From: Megamerina dolium
Lineage: Eukaryota > Arthropoda > Insecta > Diptera > Megamerinidae
Reading direction: 5' to 3'
Length of the DNA: 64,000 nucleotides
NCBI GenBank assembly: GCA_963854835.1
Contig: OY978526.1
Span: 70,528,418 to 70,592,417 of the forward strand
The translations under genes and the position numbers were made by a program. How positions within the stretch are numbered: position 1 is the first letter of the stretch; every line of letters begins with the position of its first letter. Positions 1 through 11,019 of the stretch are shown here, one piece after another. The notes under the pieces were generated by a model, which was not told the DNA's origin, did no database searches, and was given only the letters and a program-made list of their open reading frames with translations.

Positions 1-322
1 TCTTGCACAATTTGTTGTTGTTTTTTTTTTATTAATAAATAAATATGTACATACATACAAACAATGACGAATGAGTTTTTATTCCCTCAACGAGTACATA
101 TTCACATCAAATTATTTGCATACTTTGAATAGTTTTCTGCATTTCAATAAATTCTTTGATAATCAAATTAATCGCTTAAAAATGCTTGTTATTTAATTAT
201 AAATGTATGTTCAAATATTACAAAATACAAACACCCAACAGCAGATTTGAAATTCTAATCCGAATTGGAGCAGTTCAAATGGGATATGGTATTAAGGAAT
301 TTAATTCATTTGTTGACTTTAA
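1..322. other. AT-rich flank, no gene seen
   Basis: No convincing coding frame, RNA gene or recognisable repeat. The short open frames here have no domain-like composition and run into the inverted-repeat element that begins at 323. Confidence 0.5.
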
Positions 323-1052
323 CAGGGCAATTCTAGCAACTGTCTTTCAACTCACCACAATCTTACGAAAGACACAAAGCTGTTATAACACAACTGTCTA
401 TTCTGACAACTATCTTGAAAGCTCTTTTCTATCTTTCGAAAGATTAATTGAAAGATCTGATAGCGAGGAGATCTTAGTGATGTCAGTAGTTTGTTTTGAT
501 TGAATTTTTAAATACAATTTGAGTAAAAAAACTGTTTTTATAATGGAACAGATCTTTTTATATAAAATAATTTCACGTGGCGCTTACTGGAAAACATGCG
601 ATCAGAAAACGACCGTTTTGCTTTGTCAGATGTGTCATTTAGAAAAAATTATAGGCGGATTGTTGCGCCCCGTAGCCATTTCTGGATTAGTAGCACAGAA
701 TTCCGTTCTGCCTTTGTTTAGTTGAAATATATAAATTTGAGTGTTGTATTCTTATAAATATATTATTTATAATATTATTATTCATAATATTATTAATATT
801 TTTAATAACATTATAAATGTAAAATAAATAAAACTTACGTTTGTGTCTTGCCTTCTTCCATTTTTGCAGTTGTCAGAACAATTTTATTTGTCTCCTGTCA
901 GAAAAGCTTTTCAGCATGAATTGTTAGTGAGGAAGCTTTTTTTTTTGTAAGATTTTTGTGCTAGAATAAGAAAAGTCTTTCAAACTATCTTGCCAACCAT
1001 CTTACAAATGTCTTGCAAACGACTTTGAACTGTCTTAGCTAGAATTGCCCTG
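323..1052. mobile_element. Candidate non-autonomous DNA transposon (MITE), 15-bp perfect terminal inverted repeats
   Basis: The 15-mer CAGGGCAATTCTAGC at 323-337 recurs as its exact reverse complement at 1038-1052, enclosing about 730 bp with no transposase frame. Inside the ends are many short CTTTC/GAAAG and CTTAC/CTTGC motifs, resembling the subterminal repeats of hAT-type elements. A CAGGG start also suits hAT. The flanking 8-mers (GACTTTAA and TAAATTGA) do not match, so no target duplication supports the call. The superfamily is therefore inferred. Confidence 0.5.
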
Positions 1053-1434
1053 TAAATTGATCTTGTGACACAATTATACATCGTAGCTGCCATTTTGTAT
1101 CACAAGAAGCTTCGAATGTTGACAATGCTGCATGGGAGTTGATGAGAAAGGAATATATGTAATTTGAACAACACATTCCTATCTATAATTCTAAGTTTTA
1201 AAACATTCTACTACCATATTGAGTTGCAATGCTGTTCCTGGTCGGTCAAATATAGCGTGGCAAAATGTGGACGATGTAAAAAATAAATGACTACCACCAT
1301 TCAAAAAAAAAATTTTTTTTTTTAGAAGAAATTGTCGCTCACTCTCACTCGCGTAATTATTACCAGGGTTTGTATTTGCGCAAAAATGCTCGAGAAATCA
1401 TATGCGAGAAATCAAATTTGACTGAACTCACTGC
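1053..1434. other. Spacer, nothing recognised
   Basis: Noncoding sequence with an A/T homopolymer run near 1305-1322. I see no gene or repeat that I can name. Confidence 0.5.
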
Positions 1435-2725
1435 TCATACACATGAGTCGTGGGTTAATAGCAAAGTAAACTTCACACAGCTCGTGTGTGTGTGTGCTGT
1501 TTAATATAAAGCACAAACTCGCGAGTGTGCTGTTTGATATAAAACGCATGCTCATATGTCTTTGTGCTGTTTGTAGAGAAACTCATGAGCATGTGCATGT
1601 ACACCGTGTTCGATGTTGGTTTTTCGTCAACCAGCAATTCGTAAAAGCCGTTATTTTCCATTATGTGCAAACTCGATACAAAAATTATTTAAAATTGTGT
1701 ATGTGAGAGAGATGCCGGTGGGCTCATACCTTGGTTGTGTTGTACTGATGTGATTTTTCCTTCGCTACTTCAACCACCGGCTGCTTCTTGCTTTATAAGA
1801 AATTAAAATTGTTTTTGTTTAACCGTTTTTAAATAATGAAAACAAAAATCGACTTGTTGCCGATGTTTGTCCATCAGTTCGCTCATTTCGGGTGATACAT
1901 TTGGCTGCTGATTTTCTTCCATTTGTCTGGCTGTTGTTAATTGCTGATTTTATTGGTACGGTTGATGAGGTGGTGGTACTGCTGTTTGCTATTTGCTGTT
2001 GTTGTTGTATTCGCAGTAGCTCACCTTTTCATCAATTTCTAAATTGTACCTTTCCAATGCTTGTGTCGCACAATCTACTGCAGATTGTTGCATTTCTTCG
2101 TTCATATCAGCATTTTTAATAACTGCTTTACGGTCAGACATTTTTTATATTTATTGTTTGCTGCTTTGTTTCTTGCAACATTTAAACAATAAAAATATTC
2201 GTTGAATTTTGCTTAATATTGCACTGATTTATTATATTATGAATTTAATTAAATATGATCCACAATTAGAACTTTTTAGGGATATAATTTTATACAAAAA
2301 AAAAAAAAAAACTCGAGATTTATATGAACAAAAACTGTTCGTGTGGGGAAAAATTCAGTAAGTATCAAAAAAAGAACAAATAACCGCATGTATTGCTGAA
2401 CATCAATCAAAAACAGGGATGCAACTCGCCTTCTATAAAGGTGGCACCAAATCCACCAGATAGTGCGCGCGACGTAATGTTCTGGCGTAGACAAAAATTA
2501 TTTAGTTTTTTCCTATGACAGGAAAAAAACTGAAAATATACGCTTTGTGTTTGAATGCAAAGAGTGATAATATAAGCATAATTCTCACTACACACAGCAC
2601 ATGTGTGTGCTGGTACATATTTTATTTCTACAGCACATACATGAGCGTGTGTTTTATATCAGCACACTCATGAGCACACTCATGAGCTGTGTACATGGTT
2701 TTTTATTAACGACTCATGTGTATGA
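1435..2725. repeat. Long inverted-repeat element, ~1.3 kb
   Basis: The 17-mer TCATACACATGAGTCGT at 1435-1451 is found as its exact reverse complement at 2709-2725. Similarity continues inward for roughly 150 bp on each side (about 1452-1620 and 2580-2708), with repeated motifs such as GTGCTGTTT, TTTTATATCA and ACTCATGAGC. The centre is noncoding and includes a copy (about 1696-1755) of a sequence that also occurs at 63079 and 63683. No transposase and no clear target duplication are visible. It could be a foldback-type or hAT-derived non-autonomous element. Confidence 0.6.
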
Positions 2726-2754
2726 ACGAAAAGTATCAAAATGTGCTGGTCATG

Positions 2755-2875
2755 AGTGTGCAATTCCAAGTGTTTCATATTCTCCAGTACTTGATCCAAC
2801 CACTGGAGATTGATTGTTATATTTCGGCTGCGTCCTCCTGCGTTTTCCGAATATAACACCTTCCTGACGATAATT
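2755..2875 (-). mobile_element. Short RTE-type LINE fragment (3' coding end)
   Basis: On the minus strand this reads VLYSENAGGR followed by LDQVLEN, matching the C-terminal tail of the RTE-like reverse transcriptase at 20963-21715 ([10 protein letters not shown] ... KDQVLEN). It is a small degenerate piece joined to the right arm of the preceding inverted-repeat element. Confidence 0.55.
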
Positions 2876-2885
2876 GACGCAAATT

Positions 2886-3425
2886 GTCGGCCTTCTGCAA
2901 CAACTTCCACAAGGACAGTTAAAGAGTTAATAATCACTGTAGCACTGTGTAATCAAATTACATTATGGTAATATATTGTTATCAACAAATAACATCCCAA
3001 AGATGATTACTATCGATACGTTATCACGCCAATCTGCCATAGCAATAATTTATAAAAAAAAAAAATTAATTTATGTTGTACGATTTTTTGTTCGTTACCA
3101 ATGTAGAAAATTGGGAAAAATTAGATTTCGCAATGGTTCTACCATTTGGAATCGGTTTTCATAAATAGTTTCCTTCCAGTAACACAGTTAATGCAAATTA
3201 TGGGCCTTCTGCAACAACTTCCATTAGGAGAGTTAAAGGGTTAATAATCACTGTAGTATTGTGTAATCAAATTACATTATGGTAATATATTGTTATCAAC
3301 AAATAACATCCCAAGGACTATCATTATCGATACTTTACCAAGCCAACCTATGGTAGGCAATAAATTTATGAAAAAAAAAAATCTACTTTTATGTTGTACG
3401 ATTTTTTGTTCGTTACCATATTGAG
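2886..3425 (+). repeat. Direct duplication, ~315-bp unit
   Basis: Sequence from about 2888 recurs from about 3202 with an offset of 314-318 bp. Shared landmarks are CCTTCTGCAACAACTTCCA, the AATCAAATTACATTATGG block, AACAAATAACATCCCAA and TGTTGTACGATTTTTTG. A shorter third match to the unit's second half (TTAGATTTCGCAA and following) lies near 3601-3680. The units have diverged and code for nothing. Part of the unit resembles the middle of the SINE family described below. Confidence 0.75.
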
Positions 3426-3519
3426 GCTAATAGAAAGGGTATGATTTTTTATTTGGTTACATCAACGTGCGTATGCTCTTATCAAATATTGTAGTTTTTT
3501 TTAATTAAAGCTCTCCCAA

Positions 3520-3680
3520 ATTCCAAGCAATTGATAATTCTTCCGACAAAAAGTACCATGCAATGATGAGACTTCTGAAAGAGCTTTGTTAGAAAACTTG
3601 GAAAAATTAGATTTCGCAAAGGTTCTGCCATTTGGAATCGCTTCATATAAATAGTTTCCTTCCAGTAACGGAACAAAAAT
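3520..3680 (+). mobile_element. Degenerate SINE body fragment
   Basis: The order of blocks CAATTGATAATTCTTCCGAC, a TACCATG block, GAGCTTTGTTAG, GTTCTGCCATTTGGAATCG and a TAGTTTCCTTCC end follows the body of the tRNA-derived SINE seen intact at 33811 and 50990. The tRNA-like head and 3' tail are missing, so this is an old remnant. Confidence 0.4.
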
Positions 3681-4198
3681 GGAAAAAGAAGCTCAACTAA
3701 GATTTTTTGAAGCCTTTAGAGGCAAATATATAATTATATAAATATTTGCTTTCACACCAAACTGCGTTAGTGGTCGTTATTCCATTAGCTGGTAGTTTTT
3801 TGTGTATTTTGTTTTGTGCAAAAATTACCATATTTCTCAAACTACCCAATAACGGACTACTGAAGTAACGAGCTTCGTGTAAAAGCACCTAATACTTGGC
3901 GACCACTTACACTTTTGTGGAATCACACCATTTTTCTGCAGGGCACTGAAATACTCATGAGCACGTATGTATATATAGTACATCTGTACATATAATAGAT
4001 ATAGCATATAGCATATGAATATTGTTAATTAATATTGTTTTGTTGATCTCTATTTAATTTCACCACAACATCATTTTTTTACAATTCATGGCAATTCATT
4101 TATTTGGCTACGCACGAAATTAAAAACACTTTGTAACAATTAATATTGTATTTGAGCTTTGGTATCTTTATTACTTTCACATACTATGGTATATGTAT
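3681..4198. other. Noncoding spacer up to the hAT element
   Basis: AT-rich DNA without a supported gene. It ends with the 8-mer ATATGTAT at 4191-4198, taken as the left target-site copy of the hAT insertion. Confidence 0.5.
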
Positions 4199-4837
4199 CA
4201 GTGATTTGCAATGCGTACTGAAGAACTAAGTAATACTCAACTCACTATGCAATATTTAATCTACTTATACGTATTCATACTTGTTGCAATGAGTGTCGCA
4301 TCTCATATATGAACGTAAGTTTGAAATACCTATCATACTTATACGTATCAATGTGTATGACACGAAGTACATCGACTCTGAATTACTCGATACGCAAATA
4401 CGTTGATAAGTAAGTATGAATTGCATACAAACATAAATACAAAATGTATACATATATTTCAGTATGGCACTTTCAATATGACGCCGTCGCGCCAACCAGA
4501 CGCTGGTTTGCAGTTTGTTAATGTGGTACTTTACCAACTTTTTTTAAAGGCCAAAAAAAAAAATTAAGTAATTGTGGTGTTAATTTTATATTTGTTTTAT
4601 TTTTAATTCTTTATTACATTACTTATTAGATTTTAGAAATATATTAAAATATTTAAAAAACAAACTAAAAAGAAGTACATTCATCTGACTAGTATTTAAT
4701 TTTATATTCAAAAGCAATATTTTTATAAACAGAATATAAACAGAATAAAAAATTTAAATATTAAAAAAACAGAGAAAACAAACTAAAAAGAAGTTCCTTT
4801 AATATTGCTCAATATTATATACATACAAACGCAATAC

Positions 4838-6751
4838 TTATTCAAATGCAATATTTTTGTAAAAAGAATTTAAAAATATGATGTTGTCTACAGTGTTGGG
4901 AGCTAGTCTATTCCGCTTCTAAGTTATGATATTTCCAGCCAAAGAAAAGACTCGCTCCGATGCAGCACTGCTTGCCGGAATTGAAAGAACGCGCAATGCT
5001 AGCTTTGACAACCTCGGATATTTCGCAGAGTTGGTTTTCCACCATTGCATTACATCAAAATATTCATCGATAATTACGTTTTCCATACTGTAGCGGGACA
5101 CTTCTTCTCTTGCACTTTCTGGTGTTGACGACATAGAGCGACTCAATAAGTTTGGAAAAAAGAACCGCACTTCTTTACTTAATGGAGTATTCGGGGCATT
5201 ATTTGCACTGGGTAAACAATTTGAGTGGCTTTCATTTAAGATATTATTATGGCATATTTGTGAATTCGGTGATGGTGGTATAGATAACGGTGAAATTGTA
5301 GGTGATACATTAGTGGACGACACTGGCAAAGGCAAATTCGATGTTGCGGGTGGTAATGTGTGAATTGGTTGAGATTCATATCGTTCATGGTACGAAATTT
5401 CTTTGATACAGAACTCTTTAATTTCGTCCAAGTTATTTTCTTGCTCACAATTTGCTGGTGGATACAAAAAAAAAACAGTTTTGTGCCACATATTTAAATT
5501 CGAAACCCAAATCTCGTCTAACTTTCTCAAAATATTTGTCTTCAAAGCTGAAATTGCTTGAACGTCATTTTCTTGGACTGCACAAATTTCCCTAAGACGA
5601 TTGATCGATGAAATAACAAAACAAATCGAAGAAAAACTACATCCCTGCAGTTTTTTAAAAATTATCTCAAAATTAGCACATAGCTCAACTAAACATTGGA
5701 GAATTAATATATTAATATTTGACAATCTTTGCGTTTCTGAGCTTGCTTCAAGAATTTCATTTATTTTTATCCAATTATCTGAGATTGATTTAAACATTGC
5801 ATGATGTGAATTCCAACGTGTAGGGCAATTACTTTTCAGCGAAGTTTGTAGCAAATGTTGGAAACCTGCTTTTTTAAAATATTTAACAACCTTTTTGCAT
5901 GAATTAATGACTTCTGTTAGCTCCCCTGTGCAATCAATGGAAGATTCTAAAACATTAGAAAATAAATGGCTTGAACAATTCAGCCTTGTGTAGTCTTCCA
6001 GAGCCTTTATAACATTGCTTCCTCTATCCGTAACGAACATAATATTATTTAATTCACCTACACCAAATTCACTTAGCAAACTTTGTAATTTAGAATGAAT
6101 ATTTCTGCTAGTTGTTCTCATAAAATCCATAGATTTCATCCCCAAAACGATATCAAAAATTTCAAAGTTCTTTTGAAAATGCAAAGTGGCACACATAAAA
6201 TTTCTCTTTACATAATTATCTTGCCAAAGATCTATGGTCGCAGAAGCTTCACCATCATTCACGAGTTTATGAATTATGAACTTTATTTCGTCCTTCTTTT
6301 CCTTAGTCGTTTTTGTTATTCGGCGCGAAAGTGTCGACGGATCAGGAAGCAAATCATTTATGTCAACATTTTCGCCATATCGGGACCCAATTTTTAAAAA
6401 AAAGTTTACCATTTTACGAAATCCCGATCCTTCTAAAGGGACGACAGTCTTCAATCACCCATGCAGTACATGTATTTATCGCTTCTTGTTTATCGTCCTC
6501 ACTCACCGTCTTCAATTGTACATTTTGGGCGGCTACAGCGAAGCATTTATGGCGGTTCAGGTTGGATGACTGTCTTCCATTGTACTTCAGTACTTTTTTG
6601 CAAGTACGGCAGCATACATAACCATCTAAAATGGTTTCATCGTCTTTTAAAATCTGAAAACCGTCCAGATTTCGCTTTTACCCTTACTCTTTTCAATTAA
6701 GCGATAAGTCCCGCTACTAATTTTTCCCTCAACATTTTTATTCATATCCAT
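4838..6751 (-). pseudogene. hAT (Hermes/hobo-type) transposase, inactivated
   Basis: The minus strand encodes nearly the whole of a Hermes-like DDE transposase that would cut and paste its own element. From the ATG at 6751 come a short N-terminus and a BED-type zinc finger (CCRTC ... NLNRHKC, about 6535-6620). The catalytic core follows, with the first Asp in ATIDLW, the second in VTDRGS and the Glu in the ASSAASERVFSLAG block at the C-terminal dimerisation region. Three breaks are visible: a frameshift near 6653-6662, a second near 6425-6440, and a nonsense TAG at 4919-4921. Beyond the nonsense codon the frame continues (KRNRLAP ... LNSFYKN) to a natural stop at 4838. The element therefore cannot make an intact protein, although most of the reading frame is preserved, so inactivation is not ancient. 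Confidence 0.9.
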
Positions 6752-6841
6752 TTTTCTATTTCTAAAATATATAATATATAATACTACATAAATTAATAAA
6801 TTTTGCTAAACGCTTCTTATAAACTTACAATTATGTACATA

Positions 6842-8493
6842 CAGTGGCTCCCAGCTTATTTCGTACAGTGACAGTTTAAAAATTGCTGCAGTCGTAATTC
6901 CTAATATAGCAAAAATTTGAACAAAATATAAATGCCATTTTAGAAAGGAAGGTTTGTTTTTTATTTTCCAAAATTTACTTTTTCAAAATTTTAGTGTTTG
7001 ACACTATAAAAAAATAAAATAAGAAAAAAATAGGAAAATTCATGTCACAGCTTATTTCGTACAGTCTCTTTAAGTTCAAACTAAAAACAAAGTAAGTTGA
7101 TTTTAATATTTAGTATGACATCCCTTAGCGTTAATGATAGCCTGGAGTCTATTTGGCATTGAATCCACCAATTTTTGAGTGATGTCTGGTGTGATTTTTT
7201 TCCATTCTTCCATCAGTACCTTCTTTAGGTCTTGCTTATTAGAAATCTTGTGTGTTCTTATTTTATTGTCCAAAATAGACCAAAGATTTTCAATCACATT
7301 CATGTCAGGTGACTGTGGTGGTGGAGACATCAAGTGTGGGCAGTTCCAAATAAGCCAAGATTGCACAATCCCAGATTTATGTTTTGGGTCATTATCTTGG
7401 TAGTACCGAAATTCATCCCGCAAACCCAGTTTGTCTGCACTTTGAAGTAAATTGTTTTTCAGAATCTCGAGGTACTTCATTTTGTCCATTGTTTCCTCAA
7501 TAAAAACCAATTCACCTACTCCGGCTGCTGACATACAGGCCCAAACCATCACGCTACCGCCACCATGCTTCACTGTGGGCTTAAGGTTCTCCTTGTTTAG
7601 CTCGGTATTCGCTTTACGCCAAACATATGACATTCCGTCCGAGCCAAAAATATTAAACTTAGACTCATCCGCGAAAATAACGGTATTCCAGAACGCAGGA
7701 GTATTAATAATATGCTCTTTGGCGAAGTCAAGTCGGCGTTGTATATTCATTTTCGAAATGAATGGTTTCTTTCGGGCTACTCGACCGTTCAAGTCATGAT
7801 TGCGCAGCACACGTCGGACAGTTTCAGCACTGGATGATTTTCCTATTTCACGCTGAACCTCTGCAGCCAACTTCGGAGCGGATAACTTTGGATTTTTCTT
7901 AATTTTTCGTACAATATAACGCTCGTCTGAAGCGTTGAAAATCTTATTAGGTGCTTCTCTGCCCTTGTTCTCCAACCGATTTTCGCGAACGAAGCGTTGA
8001 ATGATGTATTGGACAGTTGAGGCACTTAAATTTGTCATTTCAGCAATTTTTCGCACACTCTGACCTTTCCTAAAATGGTTAATTACCAGTTTACGCTGTT
8101 CCATCGTTGTACGACGACCCATAACGCTAAATGTTTAATTTACAGCACTTTAACTATTTAAAATAAGAATAATAAAAATTGTTATGATAGTTAAAAAGGT
8201 CCAAAAACTCATACAATTCAAAAAAACTTTGTAACTGCGCGGCAGAATGAAACTTACTTACATTGAAGTTTGTGTACGAAATAAGATGTGAGCTGAAAAT
8301 CAGCTGATCAATAGTTTTTCTCTCTTGCATGACAAAAAGAACAATTTTTGGGGTTCCCCGTTTTCTTATTAGGTTTACTAAACACATACATAGACATCTA
8401 CATTCAAAACTTATTGATAAGTTTTTTAGTTTCGATGTTACAGCCATGTACATAAAAATATATACACTGTACGAAATAAGCTGTGAGCCACTG
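6842..8493 (-). mobile_element. Tc1/mariner (Bari-like) transposon, structurally complete
   Basis: A 1652-bp element lies between TA dinucleotides (6840-6841 and 8494-8495). Its ends are CAGTGGCTC on the left and GAGCCACTG on the right. The 18-mer CAGCTTATTTCGTACAGT is present in the left end (6852-6869), again inside it (7048-7065), and inverted in the right end (8466-8483). A degenerate fourth copy lies at 8273-8288. This is an IR/DR arrangement as known for Bari, Paris and Sleeping Beauty-type elements. An uninterrupted transposase gene lies between. It is inserted in the 5' noncoding part of the hAT element and is therefore younger than it. Confidence 0.93.
7103..8122 (-). CDS. Tc1-like DD34E transposase, apparently intact
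   Basis: The 339-codon frame has no break. The N-terminus holds two helix-turn-helix DNA-binding units (about residues 1-110: MEQRKLVINHF, SVRKIAEMTNLSASTV, and LSAPKLAAEV ... TVRRVLR). The catalytic domain carries D152 (FADES), D243 (QDNDPKH) and E278 (SPDMNVIENLW). The 34-residue spacing between the last two is the Tc1-family DD34E signature. KHGGGSVMVWACMSAAGVGEL is the usual Tc1 core block. The length is typical of the family. The start ATG follows the right inner repeat, and the stop lies about 40 bp inside the left inner repeat. With complete ends the copy may be functional or very recently so; that is inference. Confidence 0.95.
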   Translation of the reverse strand: MGRRTTMEQRKLVINHFRKGQSVRKIAEMTNLSASTVQYIIQRFVRENRLENKGREAPNKIFNASDERYIVRKIKKNPKLSAPKLAAEVQREIGKSSSAETVRRVLRNHDLNGRVARKKPFISKMNIQRRLDFAKEHIINTPAFWNTVIFADESKFNIFGSDGMSYVWRKANTELNKENLKPTVKHGGGSVMVWACMSAAGVGELVFIEETMDKMKYLEILKNNLLQSADKLGLRDEFRYYQDNDPKHKSGIVQSWLIWNCPHLMSPPPQSPDMNVIENLWSILDNKIRTHKISNKQDLKKVLMEEWKKITPDITQKLVDSMPNRLQAIINAKGCHTKY

Positions 8494-8821
8494 TATATAT
8501 CTCAATATATGTATGCGTTACCTTGCACCTATCACTTTTAACCATACACTCACGCAACGAGTTGAATACTATGTTTGATTCTAAGTATATCTTAGTATTC
8601 TAAATAATTTTGTGTTGAAGTGTGAATCAATCAAATGAGTTGAGGTTTAGGGATAAGTATGAAGTAGCACGTATATTCGTCGCAACTCATACTTATACAT
8701 CAACGTTGTTGTGGGTATGCATGCATCAGAATATCGACGTTTTACTGATTTATACGCACTTATACTCGATGTTTAATGCGTCACTCTAAGTATCGAAAAA
8801 GAGATTCGTTGCAGATCTTTG

Positions 8822-9559
8822 ATATGTATATGTATGCTAGATACCGGGTTGGTCGAATAAACTCCGACTAGTTTAAAATCTTACTTTGATAGGATTTTAA
8901 GGTCATAAAAATGTTTATCCTTGGTGAGTTCTAAAAACAGCCAAAATTGAATTTTTTTCATAATTCTTTTATTTTCATTAGTCGATTACAATGTGTGATA
9001 TATCGTTGAAATTATAATTTTGAGTAATTTCTTATATTTTCAACGATATATTACAAATCACATATCAAATTAGTGAGGGGTAATTGCAAAATTATTTGGC
9101 GCGACCCAGTTTAATGTACATACATATATATGTGTATTTACATAGAAACGTAATATGTACATATTTCGTCAAATTGGGTATTTCCATATGAGATGATACT
9201 TTTGCCAAGATAACTTATCTCCATATGGTTCACACCACGCTGTTTCAATGATAAAATATTATTTTCGTATACTGAAACGTAAACATCTATCATAAATTGC
9301 CATCTAAAGTATTTAGGTAGTACAGATGAGATATACAGATATGCGTAAATACACAATTAAGTACATGAGTAAACATGACTAAAACTGAAAAAGCTAATAT
9401 AATATGGATTCCTTCTAGAAACTCAATAAATTAGGTGCTAATTACATATTGCACTAATTTTGGCACAGTAATTGATTTTCTTGACAATTTAAGCATAACA
9501 GGATGCTTTTATTTTGTATTCAGTTAATCAAATTGATTTCAAATTTTTTAGTTGGAGGT
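8822..9559. other. Noncoding spacer with one hairpin
   Basis: After the hAT target-site copy there is no supported gene. The only structure seen is the inverted repeat at 8994-9062. Confidence 0.5.
8994..9062. repeat. Inverted repeat (stem-loop)
   Basis: TGTGATATATCGTTGAAA at 8994-9011 pairs with TTTCAACGATATAT followed by ATCACA on the far side, with a small bulge. The loop is about 25 nt. The role is unknown; it may be the core of a tiny foldback element. Confidence 0.6.
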
Positions 9560-10990
9560 CACAGTCGAAATAACCCTATTGTGATGTAATGTGAGTGTGA
9601 GCCAAGTGGCACCAATAGAGTGGCACGCACTAAAACACTCAGGTCATGAAGCCCTTTGCATTTAAAGCTCAGAGAAATGGGAGATAGTGGGATGGGAAAC
9701 GAAGAAAGACTAAGGAAAGTGGTAGGGGTTGGTACAGGGGTTTTCATTTTTCTTCCCGAGAGAATTTTCCAGATTCAGATTTAGCAAATCTGAATATCTC
9801 CTCCGGGGCTAGAGAATGGAATTTATCCATTCTCATTACATCAGAGTCAAAAATTCGCAATCTTACTCGAACGAAGGCAGGACAAACACAGAGGAAATGC
9901 TATGCGCTGTCCTCCCCCTGCAAACAAAATGTACATATTGGATCTCCAATCATACCAATGTTGGCCATATATTGACCCCATGGATTATGTCCTGTGATGA
10001 TTCCGACTATTAAGCTAACTATCTAGTATTACACATAGATATTTCACCTCGTTGGAGAGATTGAGGGTCACACCTTTCAGTACTGGAAGGTTGAGACCAT
10101 ACATCTTCCGTTTTCTCGTGATCAGTACCAGTGTGGTCTTATTCGGATTAACGGAATAACCTTGTCTGGTGCACCAATCATTAATCTTATCCAGAATCCT
10201 CTGTACTTTTGCACAGCCCATTCTTAGGGATTTTCCTGATGCTAATGCTTCGATCCTGTAAACAAGATCATACAAGGCTGATTCACAAGACTTTCCACTT
10301 TGGTTAGTTTCTATTAAGTGGACTATTCGACAGCACTCCCGCTCGAATATACTTTTCTACCATGTGTTCTAAATTTTTCAGTAGGAACGATGTCAAACTG
10401 ATTGGTCTAAAACTGTTCACGAGAGAATAATCATTTTTTCCTGGCTTAGGAATGAAAACTACTCTCACACGTCACCATGAGGATGGTATGTAACCGTGAG
10501 CAAGACAGGCTGTGAAGATACTTTTCAGGATCTTTTTCATACCGTCTCCTCTCTCTTTTAGCGTTACTGGATATATGCCACCGAGTCCCCTGACTGCTGG
10601 CTTATAGTCAGCAGAGGAGGATAAGTAAAAGCTTATCGACTCCTCCATAGCTATCTGATTTGCGATATACCAATTGTATCTGGTGGTCACACCATTTCTA
10701 CCGTTGATGATAGCATTATCTTCAACCGAAGACGTCCTAGTACCCGGAAAGTGGGTTTCTTGGAGTATACTGTACATCTTCGATTTAGAAATGATATATT
10801 AGCCATCAGGTTTTCGAATAGAGTCTAACCTAATTGCTCTATCTTTTTGAAGGACCATGCAAAGTCTAGATTTTTCTTTCATTCCTTCGATTTCACTGCA
10901 GAAATTCCTGTTTGGATATCCTCACCTTTTTCTTATATTCTCTCTGGGTGAGTCGATGATTGGTGCAGTTTATTTCCTCTTGAGTTTTTA
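9560..10990 (-). mobile_element. LOA/I-type LINE remnant with internal deletion
   Basis: On minus, about 10777-10472 encodes the entry to a non-LTR reverse transcriptase (ETHFPGT ... GLGGIYPVTLKE). About 10275-10030 encodes a later part (SVNPNKTTLVLITRKRK, VKYLCVILDS). The frame then jumps at about 10018 directly to the extreme C-terminus (LIVGIITGHNPWGQY, then a CTFC ... HFLC zinc-knuckle-like end and APEEIFRFAKSE) with a TAG inside it. The middle of the element is therefore deleted. About 200 bp of 3' UTR follows to 9560. HFPG and the C-terminal CCHC block suggest the LOA or a neighbouring I-group clade; the clade is inferred. Confidence 0.75.
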
Positions 10991-11019
10991 AGGCCTTATT
11001 CAGAAGCTTTCTCGACAGA

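Larger units (their letters stand above)
4199..8821 (-). mobile_element. Hermes-like hAT transposon, interrupted by a nested Tc1-like element
   Basis: Ends are inferred from three agreeing signs. First, an exact 8-bp duplication ATATGTAT flanks the element at 4191-4198 and 8822-8829, the length hAT elements make. Second, the ends are related: CAGTGATTTGCAATGCG at 4199, and CAAAGATCTGCAACGAA reading inward from 8821 (12 of the first 18 positions agree). Third, a hAT transposase relic lies inside on minus. Both subterminal zones carry CATACTTATAC-type motifs. Subtracting the nested element leaves about 2.97 kb, near the size of Hermes from memory. The duplicated 8-mer is low in complexity, so the boundaries are good but not certain. 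Confidence 0.72.

Noticed and set aside
3013..3335. TATCGATAC motif as a DREF promoter element
   Set aside because: It lies inside a decayed repeat duplication (two copies 300+ bp apart) with no gene nearby.
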